From Paraburkholderia mimosarum LMG 23256 = NBRC 106338 (GTDB taxonomy: Bacteria > Pseudomonadota > Gammaproteobacteria > Burkholderiales > Burkholderiaceae), in contig NZ_BBJJ01000002.1 in the NCBI RefSeq assembly GCF_000739815.1, forward strand, positions 124,001 to 188,000: 64,000 bases of DNA. The letters run 5' to 3'. Below, piece after piece: positions 1 through 9,169 of the stretch. Position 1 is the first letter of the stretch, and every line of letters begins with the position of its first letter. The notes under the pieces are model-generated. The model saw only the letters and a list, made by a program, of their open reading frames with translations, searched no databases and was not told the origin of the DNA. A program made the translations under genes and the position numbers.

Positions 1-311
1 ACGAAGCCAGCTTGCGACAGTGCCGGCTTGAGCGTCGCGTCGTAATCCATCAGCGCGCGCGTGATGCCGTGGCGAACTGCGCCGGCCTGGCCGGTTTCGC
101 CGCCGCCCGTCACGTTCACCTTGATGTCGAACGTCGTGCCGTGGTTCGTGAGTTCCAGCGGCTGACGCACGATCATGAGCGACGTTTCGCGCGAGAAGTA
201 GTCGGCGATGGGCTTGCCGTTGACGACGATTTCGCCCTTGCCCGACTTGATGAAGACACGGGCGACGGCGCTCTTGCGGCGGCCCGTACCGTAATTCCAG
301 TTACCGATCAT
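1..311 (-). CDS. rpsI: 30S ribosomal protein S9 (partial)
   Basis: Small-subunit ribosomal protein S9, which contacts 16S rRNA near the P site with its basic C-terminal tail. The start codon is at 311 on the minus strand and the protein begins [20 protein letters not shown], the conserved N-terminus of S9. The gene runs off the left edge, so about 103 N-terminal residues are present and the usual ...KYSKR-type tail is outside the window. It lies 11 bases downstream of rplM on the same strand, the normal bacterial rplM-rpsI pair, and should be co-transcribed from the promoter upstream of rplM. The identification is very secure. Confidence 0.97.
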   Translation of the reverse strand, partial: MIGNWNYGTGRRKSAVARVFIKSGKGEIVVNGKPIADYFSRETSLMIVRQPLELTNHGTTFDIKVNVTGGGETGQAGAVRHGITRALMDYDATLKPALSQAGF

Positions 312-322
312 GTGGGCTCCCC

Positions 323-751
323 TTAGATCTCGAGCGCCTTCGGCTGTTGTGCCGAGTGCGGGTGCGTTGCGTCTGCGTAGACCTTCAGCTTCTTGATCAT
401 CGCGTAGCCGAGCGGGCCCTTCGGCAGCATGCCCTTCACGGCCTTCTCGAGCGCGCGGCCCGGGAAGCGTTCCTGCATCTTGCCGAACGTCGTTTCGTAG
501 ATACCGCCCGGGTAGCCCGAGTGACGGTAGTACTTCTTGTCGGTGGTCTTGTTGCCCGTGACCTTCAGCTTGCCGGCGTTGATGATGATGATGAAATCAC
601 CAGTGTCGACGTGCGGGGTGAACTCAGGCTTGTGCTTGCCGCGAAGACGGCGTGCCACTTCGCTGGCGACACGGCCGAGAACCTTATCCGTCGCGTCAAT
701 CACGTACCATTCGCGCTGCACTTCATGTGCCTTGGCGGAAAAAGTCTTCAT
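323..751 (-). CDS. rplM: 50S ribosomal protein L13
   Basis: Large-subunit protein L13, an early 23S rRNA assembly protein. It is 142 aa, the same length as the E. coli protein, and carries the family core including the stretch [20 protein letters not shown] and the later [18 protein letters not shown]. The start at 751 is the natural one ([20 protein letters not shown]). It is the first gene of the rplM-rpsI operon. A strong predicted promoter at 889-918 leaves a leader of roughly 130 nt, long enough to hold autoregulatory structure, as is known for L13 operons in E. coli; whether it does so here was not tested. Confidence 0.98.
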   Translation of the reverse strand: MKTFSAKAHEVQREWYVIDATDKVLGRVASEVARRLRGKHKPEFTPHVDTGDFIIIINAGKLKVTGNKTTDKKYYRHSGYPGGIYETTFGKMQERFPGRALEKAVKGMLPKGPLGYAMIKKLKVYADATHPHSAQQPKALEI

Positions 752-888
752 GATCGATCCAAAAAAATATGCTGTGCCCTGTGCTTCTTTTGTCCTGCTT
801 GTATGGTGACGCTCGTTGGCGCCGGCGCAGGCTCTCCCTGGTTCGAGTTTCCCCGTCTCCGCTCGGGCATGGATGCGGAGAACCTACG

Positions 889-918
889 ATTATAAAGGGA
901 AAATTGGCCGCACGTCAA
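889..918 (-). promoter_or_regulatory. Predicted sigma-70 promoter of rplM-rpsI
   Basis: On the minus strand a -35 box TTGACG (918-913) is followed by an 18-nt A/T-rich spacer and a perfect -10 box TATAAT (894-889). Transcription would start near 882 and give a leader of about 130 nt before rplM. This is one of the best promoter matches in the window and fits a highly expressed ribosomal operon. Confidence 0.75.
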
Positions 919-961
919 AATTTGCAGTCAACGAGGGCAAAGCAGCATGAGCGCGACGGAC

Positions 962-1056
962 GAAAAAAAGCCCGAACGCGTTTGCTCGGGCTTAATCCAC
1001 CTTTTGGAGGAGGGTGGAGGAGACATGCTGAGGTGTCGTGAAGCACGACAACCAAC
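962..1056 (-). ncRNA. Predicted small RNA with CCUCC-rich loops
   Basis: A stand-alone transcription unit of about 95 nt is predicted on the minus strand. A promoter (1064-1092) would start it near 1056. The transcript holds three hairpins: a perfect 7-bp stem with a CTT loop (1034-1050), a 6-bp stem TCCACC/GGTGGA (996-1001 with 1013-1018) enclosing an 11-nt loop that contains CTCCTCC, and an 8-bp terminator stem AAGCCCGA/TCGGGCTT (968-993) followed by seven U residues (969-963). A second TCTCCTCC lies just 5' of the middle stem, so two anti-Shine-Dalgarno-like tracts are exposed. This architecture resembles trans-acting sRNAs that mask ribosome binding sites. No protein frame here looks real. 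The boundaries are inferred, not measured. Confidence 0.6.
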
Positions 1057-1063
1057 GAGATGA

Positions 1064-1092
1064 ATTATACGGATTGGCCTTGTGCGGCGCAA
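1064..1092 (-). promoter_or_regulatory. Predicted promoter of the small RNA
   Basis: On the minus strand -35 TTGCGC (1092-1087), a 17-nt spacer and a perfect -10 TATAAT (1069-1064). The predicted start lies about 95 nt before the intrinsic terminator at 963-993, which stops the unit before the rplM promoter. Confidence 0.6.
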
Positions 1093-1386
1093 GAAGATTT
1101 GCATTGCGAAATGCTGAACCACGATATGAAACGAAGAAGCTGCGAGTGGTGCGCAAGAAAATCCTTGTTTATCAGACACTTGATGCCAACGGCTACGGAG
1201 GCCACCTCAAGCGACATAGAGCGAAACCCCTAACCTGACCAGGGAAATCCGTCTCCAAGACAGCATCTTGCATTGCAGCATTCAAGGACAATTGTCGAGG
1301 CGCGCGCCGCCACGTCCCCTCGGACATACCAGTAAAGCGCGGGCTACAATGCCGTCTGAATCAAGAAACCGCGCAGGGGCACTCGC
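1093..1386. other. Intergenic stretch with no gene seen
   Basis: Between the small RNA promoter and the OsmC-family gene. An open frame from 1038 to 1238 codes for a protein that resembles nothing recognised. A TACAAT at 1345-1350 could be the -10 box of the OsmC-family gene, but no convincing -35 box stands in front of it. Confidence 0.4.
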
Positions 1387-1809
1387 ATGGAATGCAAAGT
1401 TAGCTGGATGGGTCAGGACGGCATGGCGTTCGCAGCCGAAACGGGCAGCGGCCATCTCGTCAACATGGACGGCGCGCCGGAAGGCGGCGGCCACAATCTC
1501 GCGCCGCGGCCCATGGAAATGGTGCTGCTCGGCACCGGCGGCTGCACGGCCTATGACGTGGTGCTGATCCTCAAGAAGAGCCGCCAGGAAGTGAGCGGCT
1601 GCAACGTCACGCTCAAGGCCGAGCGTGCCAGCGAAGACCCGAAGGTGTTCACCAGGATCCACTTCCACTTCACCGTGACCGGCAAGAATCTCAACCCGGC
1701 CACCGTGGAGCGGGCGATCAACCTGTCGCATGACAAGTACTGCTCGGCGTCGATCATGATCGGCAAGACGGCCGAGATCACGCATTCGTTCGAGATCGTT
1801 GCCGCCTAA
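1387..1809 (+). CDS. OsmC family protein
   Basis: A 140-aa OsmC/Ohr-superfamily protein, a small homodimeric thiol peroxidase-like fold that in characterised members reduces organic hydroperoxides with two cysteines. The middle of the protein has the family pattern, with one Cys in GTGGCTAYDVV (about residue 55) and a second in KYCSAS (about residue 119), the spacing expected for the reactive and resolving cysteines. The start at 1387 (MECKVSWMGQDGMAFAAETG) has no long alternative. It is a single-gene unit followed by a strong terminator. Among OsmC subfamilies it looks like the YhfA type rather than Ohr, so a peroxidase role is not certain. Confidence 0.85.
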   Translation: MECKVSWMGQDGMAFAAETGSGHLVNMDGAPEGGGHNLAPRPMEMVLLGTGGCTAYDVVLILKKSRQEVSGCNVTLKAERASEDPKVFTRIHFHFTVTGKNLNPATVERAINLSHDKYCSASIMIGKTAEITHSFEIVAA

Positions 1810-1838
1810 GCTCAGCGGCAAAAATCGGCGGCGAAAAG

Positions 1839-1880
1839 AAAAAGCCGGCGCGGTTCTTCGATGAACCGCGCCGGCTTTTT
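1839..1880. terminator. Bidirectional intrinsic terminator
   Basis: A near-perfect stem AAAAGCCGGCGCGGTTC with its complement around a short TTCGAT loop, flanked by A and T runs on the two sides. It can end the OsmC-family transcript (plus) and RNase P RNA (minus), which converge here. Confidence 0.85.
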
Positions 1881-1895
1881 GCATCGATGAGGCGG

Positions 1896-2315
<420 letters not shown>

Positions 2316-2378
2316 AGGCGCGATCTTAGCACGGCCGGGCAGACCGCACAGGGGGCCGGATCGCCGCGTGCTCTCCGT

Positions 2379-3329
2379 TCAGCGTGCGCGGCGGCCAGGA
2401 CGGAAGACCGTCGTGTCGTCGTAGAACGCCGGGTCTGCGTTGGGCGGCCACCAGCCCGGGATGCCTAGCACCGGCAACGGGGCAAAGCTGCGGCCGTCGA
2501 GCATCGCGGCGTTTTCCAGGGTTGCGCTCACCGTTTCGTCCAGATGCGCATCGCGTTGCGCCCGCGACCAGGTGAACCAGGCTTCGGGCACCTCGACGAC
2601 CCAGGCGTGCGCCGTGCACGCCGGATACGGCGCAATCAGCTTTTCGAGCAGCGCGTGCCCGAAGACGCGGACTTCGCAGCGCGCGCTGCCATCGCTCCCG
2701 CTCTCCAGGAGGTCCGGCGACTCCCAGGCCGCCCGCTGCGCGACGAACAGCGTGCGCCAGTCGAAGCCGCGCAGCGCCGCGACGAGCGCCGGGTCGGATG
2801 ACGCGTACAGCACCGCATTCTCGTCGAACAGCGTAAGCGCGTCACGCACGCCGCCGCGCGTGGGACCCACGCCCAGCGCGTCGATCGCCGCGGCCTGGCG
2901 CGCGTTCAGCGCCGCCTTGATGCGAGGAAACGAGAACCAGGCGAGCGCGTTGAAAAAATCGTGCAGGTTGTGGCGCGTCGGCACGCAGCCCGTCGCGGCG
3001 ATATGCGCCTCGTAGGCCGCGCCCTCGGGCAGATCGTCCTGGGCGATGAAGGAGAGCGGCTGGCCGCGGCCCGTCTGGCGGGCGGCGGCGCGCGCATCGG
3101 CGTTCAGTTCGTCGAGATACGGCGTGTAGCCCGCTAGCGCGGCCTGCTGCCAGCGCCGGCCGCGCGCGGCATGTTGCGCGAACCACGGCCGCGCCCAGTC
3201 GATATCGGCAAAGCCGCCGGCCGGCAGCGTCCGGCGCGGCGCACGCGCCAACATCGCTGCGCTCGCATCGCCGGTCGTGGCTGCAGCGATCGTTGCGCCC
3301 GCAGCCACACCGTGCCCCGCCTCGTTCAA
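2379..3329 (-). CDS. DUF3025 domain-containing protein
   Basis: A 316-aa protein of the DUF3025 family, function unknown. The diagnostic stretch is [20 protein letters not shown] (about residues 117-136), followed by the conserved [13 protein letters not shown]. No signal peptide or membrane segment is evident, so it is probably cytoplasmic. Its ATG overlaps the pyrC stop by 4 bases, which implies translational coupling; the same pairing with pyrC is common in Burkholderia relatives. The first 30 or so residues are Ala-rich and could be trimmed if a later start is used, but none is better placed. The role in relation to pyrimidine synthesis is not known. Confidence 0.85.
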   Translation of the reverse strand: MNEAGHGVAAGATIAAATTGDASAAMLARAPRRTLPAGGFADIDWARPWFAQHAARGRRWQQAALAGYTPYLDELNADARAAARQTGRGQPLSFIAQDDLPEGAAYEAHIAATGCVPTRHNLHDFFNALAWFSFPRIKAALNARQAAAIDALGVGPTRGGVRDALTLFDENAVLYASSDPALVAALRGFDWRTLFVAQRAAWESPDLLESGSDGSARCEVRVFGHALLEKLIAPYPACTAHAWVVEVPEAWFTWSRAQRDAHLDETVSATLENAAMLDGRSFAPLPVLGIPGWWPPNADPAFYDDTTVFRPGRRAR

Positions 3330-4381
3330 GCGAGCTTCCAGCCGATCGGCTCGCCGCCGCGCAGCGGCACGACGGGCGTATCGCCCGCTTCGACCTCGGC
3401 CGGCAGCGTCCAGGTTTCGCGGCGCAGCGTGACCGTTTCGGTCGCGCGCGGCAAGCCGTAGAAGTCCGCGCCGTAGAAGCTCGCGAAGCCTTCGAGTTTG
3501 TCGAGCGCACCTGCGTTGTCGAACGCCTCGGCGTAGAGCTCGAGCGCGTGCAGCGCCGTGTAGCAGCCCGCGCAGCCGCAGGCGTGCTCCTTCAGCCCCT
3601 TCGGATGCGGTGCGCTATCGGTGCCGAGGAAGAAGCGATGGTCGCCCGAGGTCGCCGCTTCCACCAGCGCGACGCGATGCGTCTCGCGCTTGAGCACGGG
3701 CAGGCAGTAATAGTGCGGACGGATGCCGCCCTGGAAGATCGCGTTGCGGTTGTAGAGCAGGTGATGCGCGGTGATCGTGGCGCCCAGCAGGCCGGGTGCT
3801 GCTTGATCGGCGCGGATGTAGTCGACGGCGTCCTTCGTCGTGATGTGCTCGAACACCACCTTGAGCCCGGGGAAATCGCGGCGCGTCGGAATCATCACGC
3901 GGTCGATGAAGACTTTTTCGCGGTCGAAGAGATCGATGTCGGCGCTCGTCACTTCACCATGCACGAGGAGCGGCATGCCCACTTCCTGCATCGCTTCGAG
4001 CGTTTTCGCGCACTTGCGGATGTCGGTTACGCCGGCGTCCGAGTTCGTCGTCGCGCCGGCCGGATACAGCTTCACCCCGTGCACGAAGCCACTCGCCTTC
4101 GCGCGGCGGATTTCCTCGGGCGGCGTGTTGTCGGTCAGATAGAGCGTCATCAGCGGCTCGAACGTCGAGCCCGCCGGCAGCGCCGCGAGAATGCGCTCGC
4201 GATAGTCGGCGGCCTGCTCCGTCGTGGTGACCGGCGGCTTGAGGTTCGGCATGATGATCGCGCGGCCGAACTGGCGCGCCGTATGCGGCAGCACCGCCGC
4301 CAGCATGGCGCCGTCGCGCACGTGCAGGTGCCAGTCGTCGGGACGGGCGAGCGTAAGAGTCGTGGGGGAAGAGGCGTTCAT
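3326..4381 (-). CDS. pyrC: Dihydroorotase
   Basis: Cyclises N-carbamoyl-aspartate to dihydroorotate, the third step of de novo pyrimidine synthesis. It is 351 aa, the length of class II (E. coli-type) dihydroorotases. Visible metal-site elements are the DWHLHVRDG motif with His18 and His20, the carbamylated-lysine region [31 protein letters not shown], and LGTDSAPH with the catalytic Asp. The start at 4381 gives [20 protein letters not shown]. It is translationally coupled to the downstream DUF3025 gene. The upstream region carries three tandem TTGAC-containing units (4419-4454). Confidence 0.97.
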   Translation of the reverse strand: MNASSPTTLTLARPDDWHLHVRDGAMLAAVLPHTARQFGRAIIMPNLKPPVTTTEQAADYRERILAALPAGSTFEPLMTLYLTDNTPPEEIRRAKASGFVHGVKLYPAGATTNSDAGVTDIRKCAKTLEAMQEVGMPLLVHGEVTSADIDLFDREKVFIDRVMIPTRRDFPGLKVVFEHITTKDAVDYIRADQAAPGLLGATITAHHLLYNRNAIFQGGIRPHYYCLPVLKRETHRVALVEAATSGDHRFFLGTDSAPHPKGLKEHACGCAGCYTALHALELYAEAFDNAGALDKLEGFASFYGADFYGLPRATETVTLRRETWTLPAEVEAGDTPVVPLRGGEPIGWKLA

Positions 4382-4804
4382 GGCAAGAGTTCAGGCGCGG
4401 TAATGAATCGACAGCGAGGTCAACAACAGCGTCAACAGCAGAGTCAACAGCGGAATGAATGAACGGCGCCTGGCTCGAGGAAACGCGCGCAGGTTGCCGG
4501 AAATTCCGGGCATATCAGCAGCAGCGCGGGAAAGCGCACGGCGTCGGCCGATGCAAGACCACCGCGAGCACCGAGCGCACCGTCGCGTGCATACGACAAT
4601 TCGCGAAGGCCATGCGGCTGCGCGTGCCGTTCAACGCATGCCTGCTTTGCATCCGACAAATTTCGTATTGGCGACGCGCAGGCCGGTGATATGCTTGGAA
4701 AATCATCATTGTACCGGTTCATGCAACAACTCAGCGGCGGGTTCTGCGTGCCACCATGGCCGCCGCGTCGAGTTGCCTTAGCTGCATCACGCACCATCAG
4801 CACC
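4382..4804. other. Divergent intergenic region between pyrC and the amidotransferase gene
   Basis: About 420 bases with no convincing gene. It holds a three-unit tandem repeat near pyrC (4419-4454) and, for the plus strand, a possible promoter with TTGGCG (4668-4673), 16 bases, and TATGCT (4690-4695), about 110 bases upstream of the amidotransferase start. Open frames crossing it look like chance G/C-rich frames. Confidence 0.5.
4419..4454. repeat. Three 12-bp tandem repeats
   Basis: Units starting at 4419, 4431 and 4443 all begin GTCAACA and share the form GTCAACARCRGM with small changes. On the minus strand each gives a TTGAC, so three -35-like hexamers are spaced about one helical turn apart upstream of pyrC. 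Confidence 0.6.
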
Positions 4805-5713
4805 ATGTGCCAACTTCTCGGAATGAACTGCGCCGCGCCAACGGACGTCACGTTCTCCTTCACAGGATTCGCGGCGCGCGGCGGCGCCACCGACCACCAC
4901 GCCGACGGCTGGGGTATCGCATTCTTCGAGGACAAGGCCTGCCGCCTCTTCATCGACAACGAGGCTTCGGCGCGTTCGCCGATCGCCGAGATGGTCAAGC
5001 ACTATCCGATCAAGTCGCGCAACACGATCGCGCATATCCGCAAGGCCACGCAAGGCAATTGCGCGCTCGAGAACAGTCATCCGTTCCAGCGCGAGCTGTG
5101 GGGCCGGCACTGGATCTTCGCCCACAACGGCGACCTGGAGGGCTTCGATCCGGTGCTGTCGGGCGTGTACCAGCCGGTCGGCACGACCGATAGCGAGCGG
5201 GCGTTCTGCATGCTCCTGCAGGGCCTTCGCAACGCGTTCCCCGGTGCCCAGCCGCCGCTCGACGAACTGTTTGCCGCGCTCGAATCGCTCACGCGCGAAG
5301 TCACGCAGTTCGGCGTGTTCAACTTCCTGATGTCGAACGGCCAGGCGCTGTTCGCGCATTGCTCGACGCACCTCCACTATCTCGTGCGCCGCTGGCCGTT
5401 TTCGACGGCGCATCTCGTCGACGCCGATGTTTCCATCGACTTCGCCAAGTACACGACGCCCGAGGACCGCGTGGCCGTGATCGCCACCGCGCCGCTCACC
5501 GACAACGAAGTCTGGACCCGCTTCGCGCCCGGCGACCTCATGATGTTCCAGCACGGCGATGTGATCGCCAGGACGAGTGTTCCGGTGCCGCAGAAAGTGC
5601 TCGACAAGCTCGCCAACCCTTGCCTCGATGCCTCCGCCAGCGCGCCGCGCGCGGCGCAGCCGGGCGAGGTGGACCCGGAAGCCGTCGCCGCACTGCAGAC
5701 CTGGGGCGAGTAA
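4805..5713 (+). CDS. Class II glutamine amidotransferase (YafJ-like)
   Basis: A 302-aa Ntn-hydrolase-fold glutamine amidotransferase. The start at 4805 gives MCQLLGMNCA, placing the catalytic nucleophile at Cys2 after Met removal; the open frame extends upstream to 4691 but that would bury the nucleophile. Other family features are DHHADGWGIAFF, SRNTIAHIRKAT and the FAHNGDLEGFD motif that binds glutamine. There is no fused synthase domain, so the acceptor of the ammonia is unknown; homologues are annotated as YafJ-type predicted amidotransferases. It stands alone, followed by a terminator shared with the convergent glt operon. Confidence 0.9.
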   Translation: MCQLLGMNCAAPTDVTFSFTGFAARGGATDHHADGWGIAFFEDKACRLFIDNEASARSPIAEMVKHYPIKSRNTIAHIRKATQGNCALENSHPFQRELWGRHWIFAHNGDLEGFDPVLSGVYQPVGTTDSERAFCMLLQGLRNAFPGAQPPLDELFAALESLTREVTQFGVFNFLMSNGQALFAHCSTHLHYLVRRWPFSTAHLVDADVSIDFAKYTTPEDRVAVIATAPLTDNEVWTRFAPGDLMMFQHGDVIARTSVPVPQKVLDKLANPCLDASASAPRAAQPGEVDPEAVAALQTWGE

Positions 5714-5751
5714 CGCAAGCGCCGCACCGCGCGTTCAGCCGCGAGAAATAA

Positions 5752-5780
5752 GAAAAGCCGCGCATCGAGCGCGGCTTTTC
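5752..5780. terminator. Bidirectional intrinsic terminator
   Basis: Stem AAAAGCCGCGC/GCGCGGCTTTT around ATCGA, between the convergent amidotransferase gene and gltL. The A and T runs allow termination in both directions. Confidence 0.8.
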
Positions 5781-5809
5781 GCTTGCTGCAAGCGTAGGAA
5801 CGAGCAGAC

Positions 5810-6531
<722 letters not shown>

Positions 6532-6535
<4 letters not shown>

Positions 6536-7212
6536 CTTGCGACCTTTTTCTGAAGACCTTTCACAAGGCTCGACGCGATCACGCAGATCACGAAATAGCA
6601 TGCGCCCGCGAACAGTACCATCTCGACCATCGTCCCGTCACGGTCACCGATGTTGGTGGCCGTGCGGAAGAAGTCCGCGAGGCTGATCACGTACACGAGC
6701 GAGGTGTCCTGGAAAAGCACGATGGCCTGCGTGAGCAGCAGCGGCACCATCGCGCGGAACGCCTGCGGCAGGATCACGTAGCGCATGGCCTGGCCGTAGC
6801 GCATGCCGAGCGCGAACGCGGCGTTGACCTGCCCGCGCGCCACCGCCTGAATACCCGCGCGAATGATCTCCGAATAATACGCGGCCTCGAACAGCGAGAA
6901 CGCGACCATCGCCGAGGCGAGGCGAATGTCGATGTCGGGCGAGAGACCCAGCACGTTTTGCAGCACCTGCGGCACGATCAGGAAGAACCACAGCAGCACC
7001 ATCACGAGCGGGATCGAGCGAAAGATCGTGACATAGCCCTTGGCGAACCATTCGAGCGGCTTCACGCTCGAGAGCCGCATGAGCGCGAGCAGCGTGCCCC
7101 AGACAATGCCGACCACGATCGCGCACAGCGTGATCTTGAACGTGATGATCGCGCCCGTCCACAGCGTGGGCAATGCGCCAGGAATGCCGCTCCAGTCGAA
7201 GTGATGCATCAC
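6532..7212 (-). CDS. gltK: Glutamate/aspartate ABC transporter permease GltK
   Basis: Inner-membrane permease of the HisM/GltK type, 226 aa with about five hydrophobic segments. The EAA loop near the C-terminal third, with [20 protein letters not shown], contacts the ATPase. It overlaps gltJ upstream and gltL downstream by 4 bases each, showing tight translational coupling. The order of two permeases between the binding protein and the ATPase is the E. coli gltIJKL arrangement. Confidence 0.93.
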
Positions 7213-7949
7213 TTGCCTCCGATGTAGCCGGGCAGACGCGACTTCGCCTCGACCCAGCGCATGAGCGTCATGACGACGAGGTTGATGAGCACGTACGCGA
7301 GCGTGACGGCGATGAACGATTCATAGGTCTGCGCCGTGTAGTCGACGAGCTGGCGCGCCTGGGCGGACAGATCGAGCAGACCGATCGTCGAGGCGACCGC
7401 CGAATTCTTGAAGATGTTGAGGAATTCGGAGGTGAGCGGCGGCACGATGATGCGGTACGCGACCGGCAGCAGCACGTAGCGGTACGTCTGCCACTGCGTG
7501 AAGCCCATCGCGAGCCCGGCGGCGCGCTGGCCGCGCGGCAGCGCGTTGATGCCCGAGCGCACCTGTTCGCACACGCGCGCCGCGGTGAAGAGCCCGAGAC
7601 AGACGACCGACGCCGAGAAGAACTGCACACCCGGCGGCGCCTGCTTGAACGCCGTGCCGATCGATTGCGGCACGATTTCAGGCAGCACGAAGTACCAGAT
7701 GAAGAACTGCGCGATGAGCGGAATATTGCGGAAGATCGCCACATAGGCGGTGCCGATACCCGCGAGCACCCTGTTCGGCACCGTGCGCAGCACCCCGAAG
7801 AACGACCCGACGATGAGCGCGATCACCCATGCGCACAGCGACACCGAGACCGTTACCCAGAGGCCGGAGAGGATCCAGCCGAGATAAGTGGTCGGTTCGC
7901 CCGTCGAAACCGGGCTGAGCAGAATGCCCCAGTTCCAGTGATAGGACAT
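7209..7949 (-). CDS. gltJ: Glutamate/aspartate ABC transporter permease GltJ
   Basis: Inner-membrane permease of the HisQ/GltJ type, 246 aa. The N-terminus [20 protein letters not shown] is typical of GltJ, followed by several hydrophobic helices and an EAA-type loop ([20 protein letters not shown]). It lies 85 bases downstream of gltI behind a stem-loop that probably lowers its expression relative to the binding protein, and overlaps gltK by 4 bases. Confidence 0.93.
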   Translation of the reverse strand: MSYHWNWGILLSPVSTGEPTTYLGWILSGLWVTVSVSLCAWVIALIVGSFFGVLRTVPNRVLAGIGTAYVAIFRNIPLIAQFFIWYFVLPEIVPQSIGTAFKQAPPGVQFFSASVVCLGLFTAARVCEQVRSGINALPRGQRAAGLAMGFTQWQTYRYVLLPVAYRIIVPPLTSEFLNIFKNSAVASTIGLLDLSAQARQLVDYTAQTYESFIAVTLAYVLINLVVMTLMRWVEAKSRLPGYIGGK

Positions 7950-7968
7950 AAAGAGACTCCAACAAAAA

Positions 7969-7997
7969 GAACGGAAGAAGCGGCGCTTCTTCCGTTC
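7969..7997 (-). terminator. Intercistronic stem-loop between gltI and gltJ
   Basis: A perfect 12-bp stem GAACGGAAGAAG/CTTCTTCCGTTC with a 5-nt loop; on the minus strand it is followed by TTTTTG. It lies within the operon, so it probably acts as a leaky terminator or 3'-end stabiliser that favours gltI mRNA over the permease genes. Confidence 0.75.
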
Positions 7998-8034
7998 CGT
8001 GTTTGACGCTGGGTCGACGTTGGCCGCGGCTGCG

Positions 8035-8928
8035 TTAGTCGATTGCCTTGTCGTTCGGGTTCTTGAACAGCGCCCGCATGTCGTCGCTCATCGGGAAGTT
8101 CAGGTTGAGGCCCTTCGGCGGAATCGGCGACTCGAACCACTTCTTGTAGATCGTCTCGCCTTCGCCCGAGGTCTGCACCTTGGCGATGGCGTCGTCGGCG
8201 ACCTTCTTGAACTCGGGGTCGTTCTTGCGCATCATGCAGCCGTACGCTTCACGCGACTGCGGCTGACCGACGATCACGAAATCGCCGGGATTGTTCGACT
8301 TGGCGCGCTCGCCCGCGAGCAGCGCGTCGTCCATCATGAACGCCACCGCGCGGCCCGTGGAGAGCGTCATGAACGACTCGCCATGGTCCTTCGCGCTGAT
8401 GATATTCATGCCCATGCTCTTGTCCTGGTTCATCTTGCGCAGGAGGCGCTCGGACGTCGTGCCCGCCGTCGTCACGACGGTCTTGCCCTTGAGGTCGGCG
8501 AAGTCCTTGATCCCGGAGTCCTTCTTCGTCATGAGGCGCGTGCCGATCACGAAAATCGTGTTCGTGAAGGCGGCCTGCTGCTGACGTTCGGTATTGTTCG
8601 TGGTCGAGCCGCACTCGATGTCCACCGTGCCGTTCTGCACGAGCGGAATGCGGTTTTGCGACGTGACGGGCACGAGCTTGACCTTCAGGTTAGGCATGTT
8701 CAGCTTCTGCTTGACCGCCTCGACGATCTTCATCGCGTAGTCTTGCGAATAGCCGATCACATTCTGCTTGTCGTCGTAATACGAGAAGGGGATGGACGAC
8801 TCGCGATGGCCGAGCGAAATGACGCCCGTGTCCTTGATCTTCTTGAGCGTGCCCGCGTCCTGCGCGAAAGCGCTGGTGGCGAAGCAACCAAGGAGTGCGA
8901 GCAGCGCGGCGGTCTGTTTGATTTGCAT
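8035..8928 (-). CDS. gltI: Glutamate/aspartate periplasmic binding protein
   Basis: Periplasmic solute-binding protein of family 3 (SBP_bac_3), 297 aa. The start at 8928 gives MQIKQTAALLALLGCFATSA with a signal peptide probably cut after AFA (residue 22), and GGAGAAAAC stands just upstream as a ribosome binding site; the longer frame to 9015 lacks these. The mature protein has GTLKKIKDTGVISLGHRESS and VDIECGSTTNNTERQ, closely matching GltI, whose ligands are glutamate and aspartate. It opens the gltIJKL operon. The gene lies directly downstream of glutamate dehydrogenase, which fits a glutamate-use locus. Confidence 0.95.
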   Translation of the reverse strand: MQIKQTAALLALLGCFATSAFAQDAGTLKKIKDTGVISLGHRESSIPFSYYDDKQNVIGYSQDYAMKIVEAVKQKLNMPNLKVKLVPVTSQNRIPLVQNGTVDIECGSTTNNTERQQQAAFTNTIFVIGTRLMTKKDSGIKDFADLKGKTVVTTAGTTSERLLRKMNQDKSMGMNIISAKDHGESFMTLSTGRAVAFMMDDALLAGERAKSNNPGDFVIVGQPQSREAYGCMMRKNDPEFKKVADDAIAKVQTSGEGETIYKKWFESPIPPKGLNLNFPMSDDMRALFKNPNDKAID

Positions 8929-9028
8929 TGTTTTCTCCGGTACAAGAACCGCCGTTAGTTTATCAAAGTAATTTTTCTGAAAGAACCGAGAGTGACCCTG
9001 GCGCCACGCTCCCATGGGCCCAAGGTGC

Positions 9029-9065
9029 GAAGGCGGACGCCCCCTTGTGGAGGACGTCCGCCTTC
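9029..9065 (-). terminator. Stem-loop after gdhA
   Basis: An 11-bp inverted repeat GAAGGCGGACG/CGTCCGCCTTC around a 15-nt loop, between the end of gdhA and the start of gltI. No clear U tract follows, so termination may be incomplete or Rho-assisted. Confidence 0.5.
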
Positions 9066-9169
9066 TCTGCGCCTTGATGTGCAGCGCAAAAACTTGTCAC
9101 CGTTTCGTCACTTGGCCGCGCGCCTTGCCCGGCACGGCGCGCAGCGTCTCACGCTCGTGACGAGGGCGA

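Noticed and set aside
947..1064. A short plus-strand frame beginning ATGAGCGCGACGGAC
   Set aside because: It runs through the terminator hairpin of the small RNA and has no ribosome binding site; better explained as RNA structure.
1038..1238. A 66-codon open frame downstream of the small RNA promoter
   Set aside because: It overlaps the promoter of the predicted RNA on the other strand, has no clear ribosome binding site and resembles nothing recognised.
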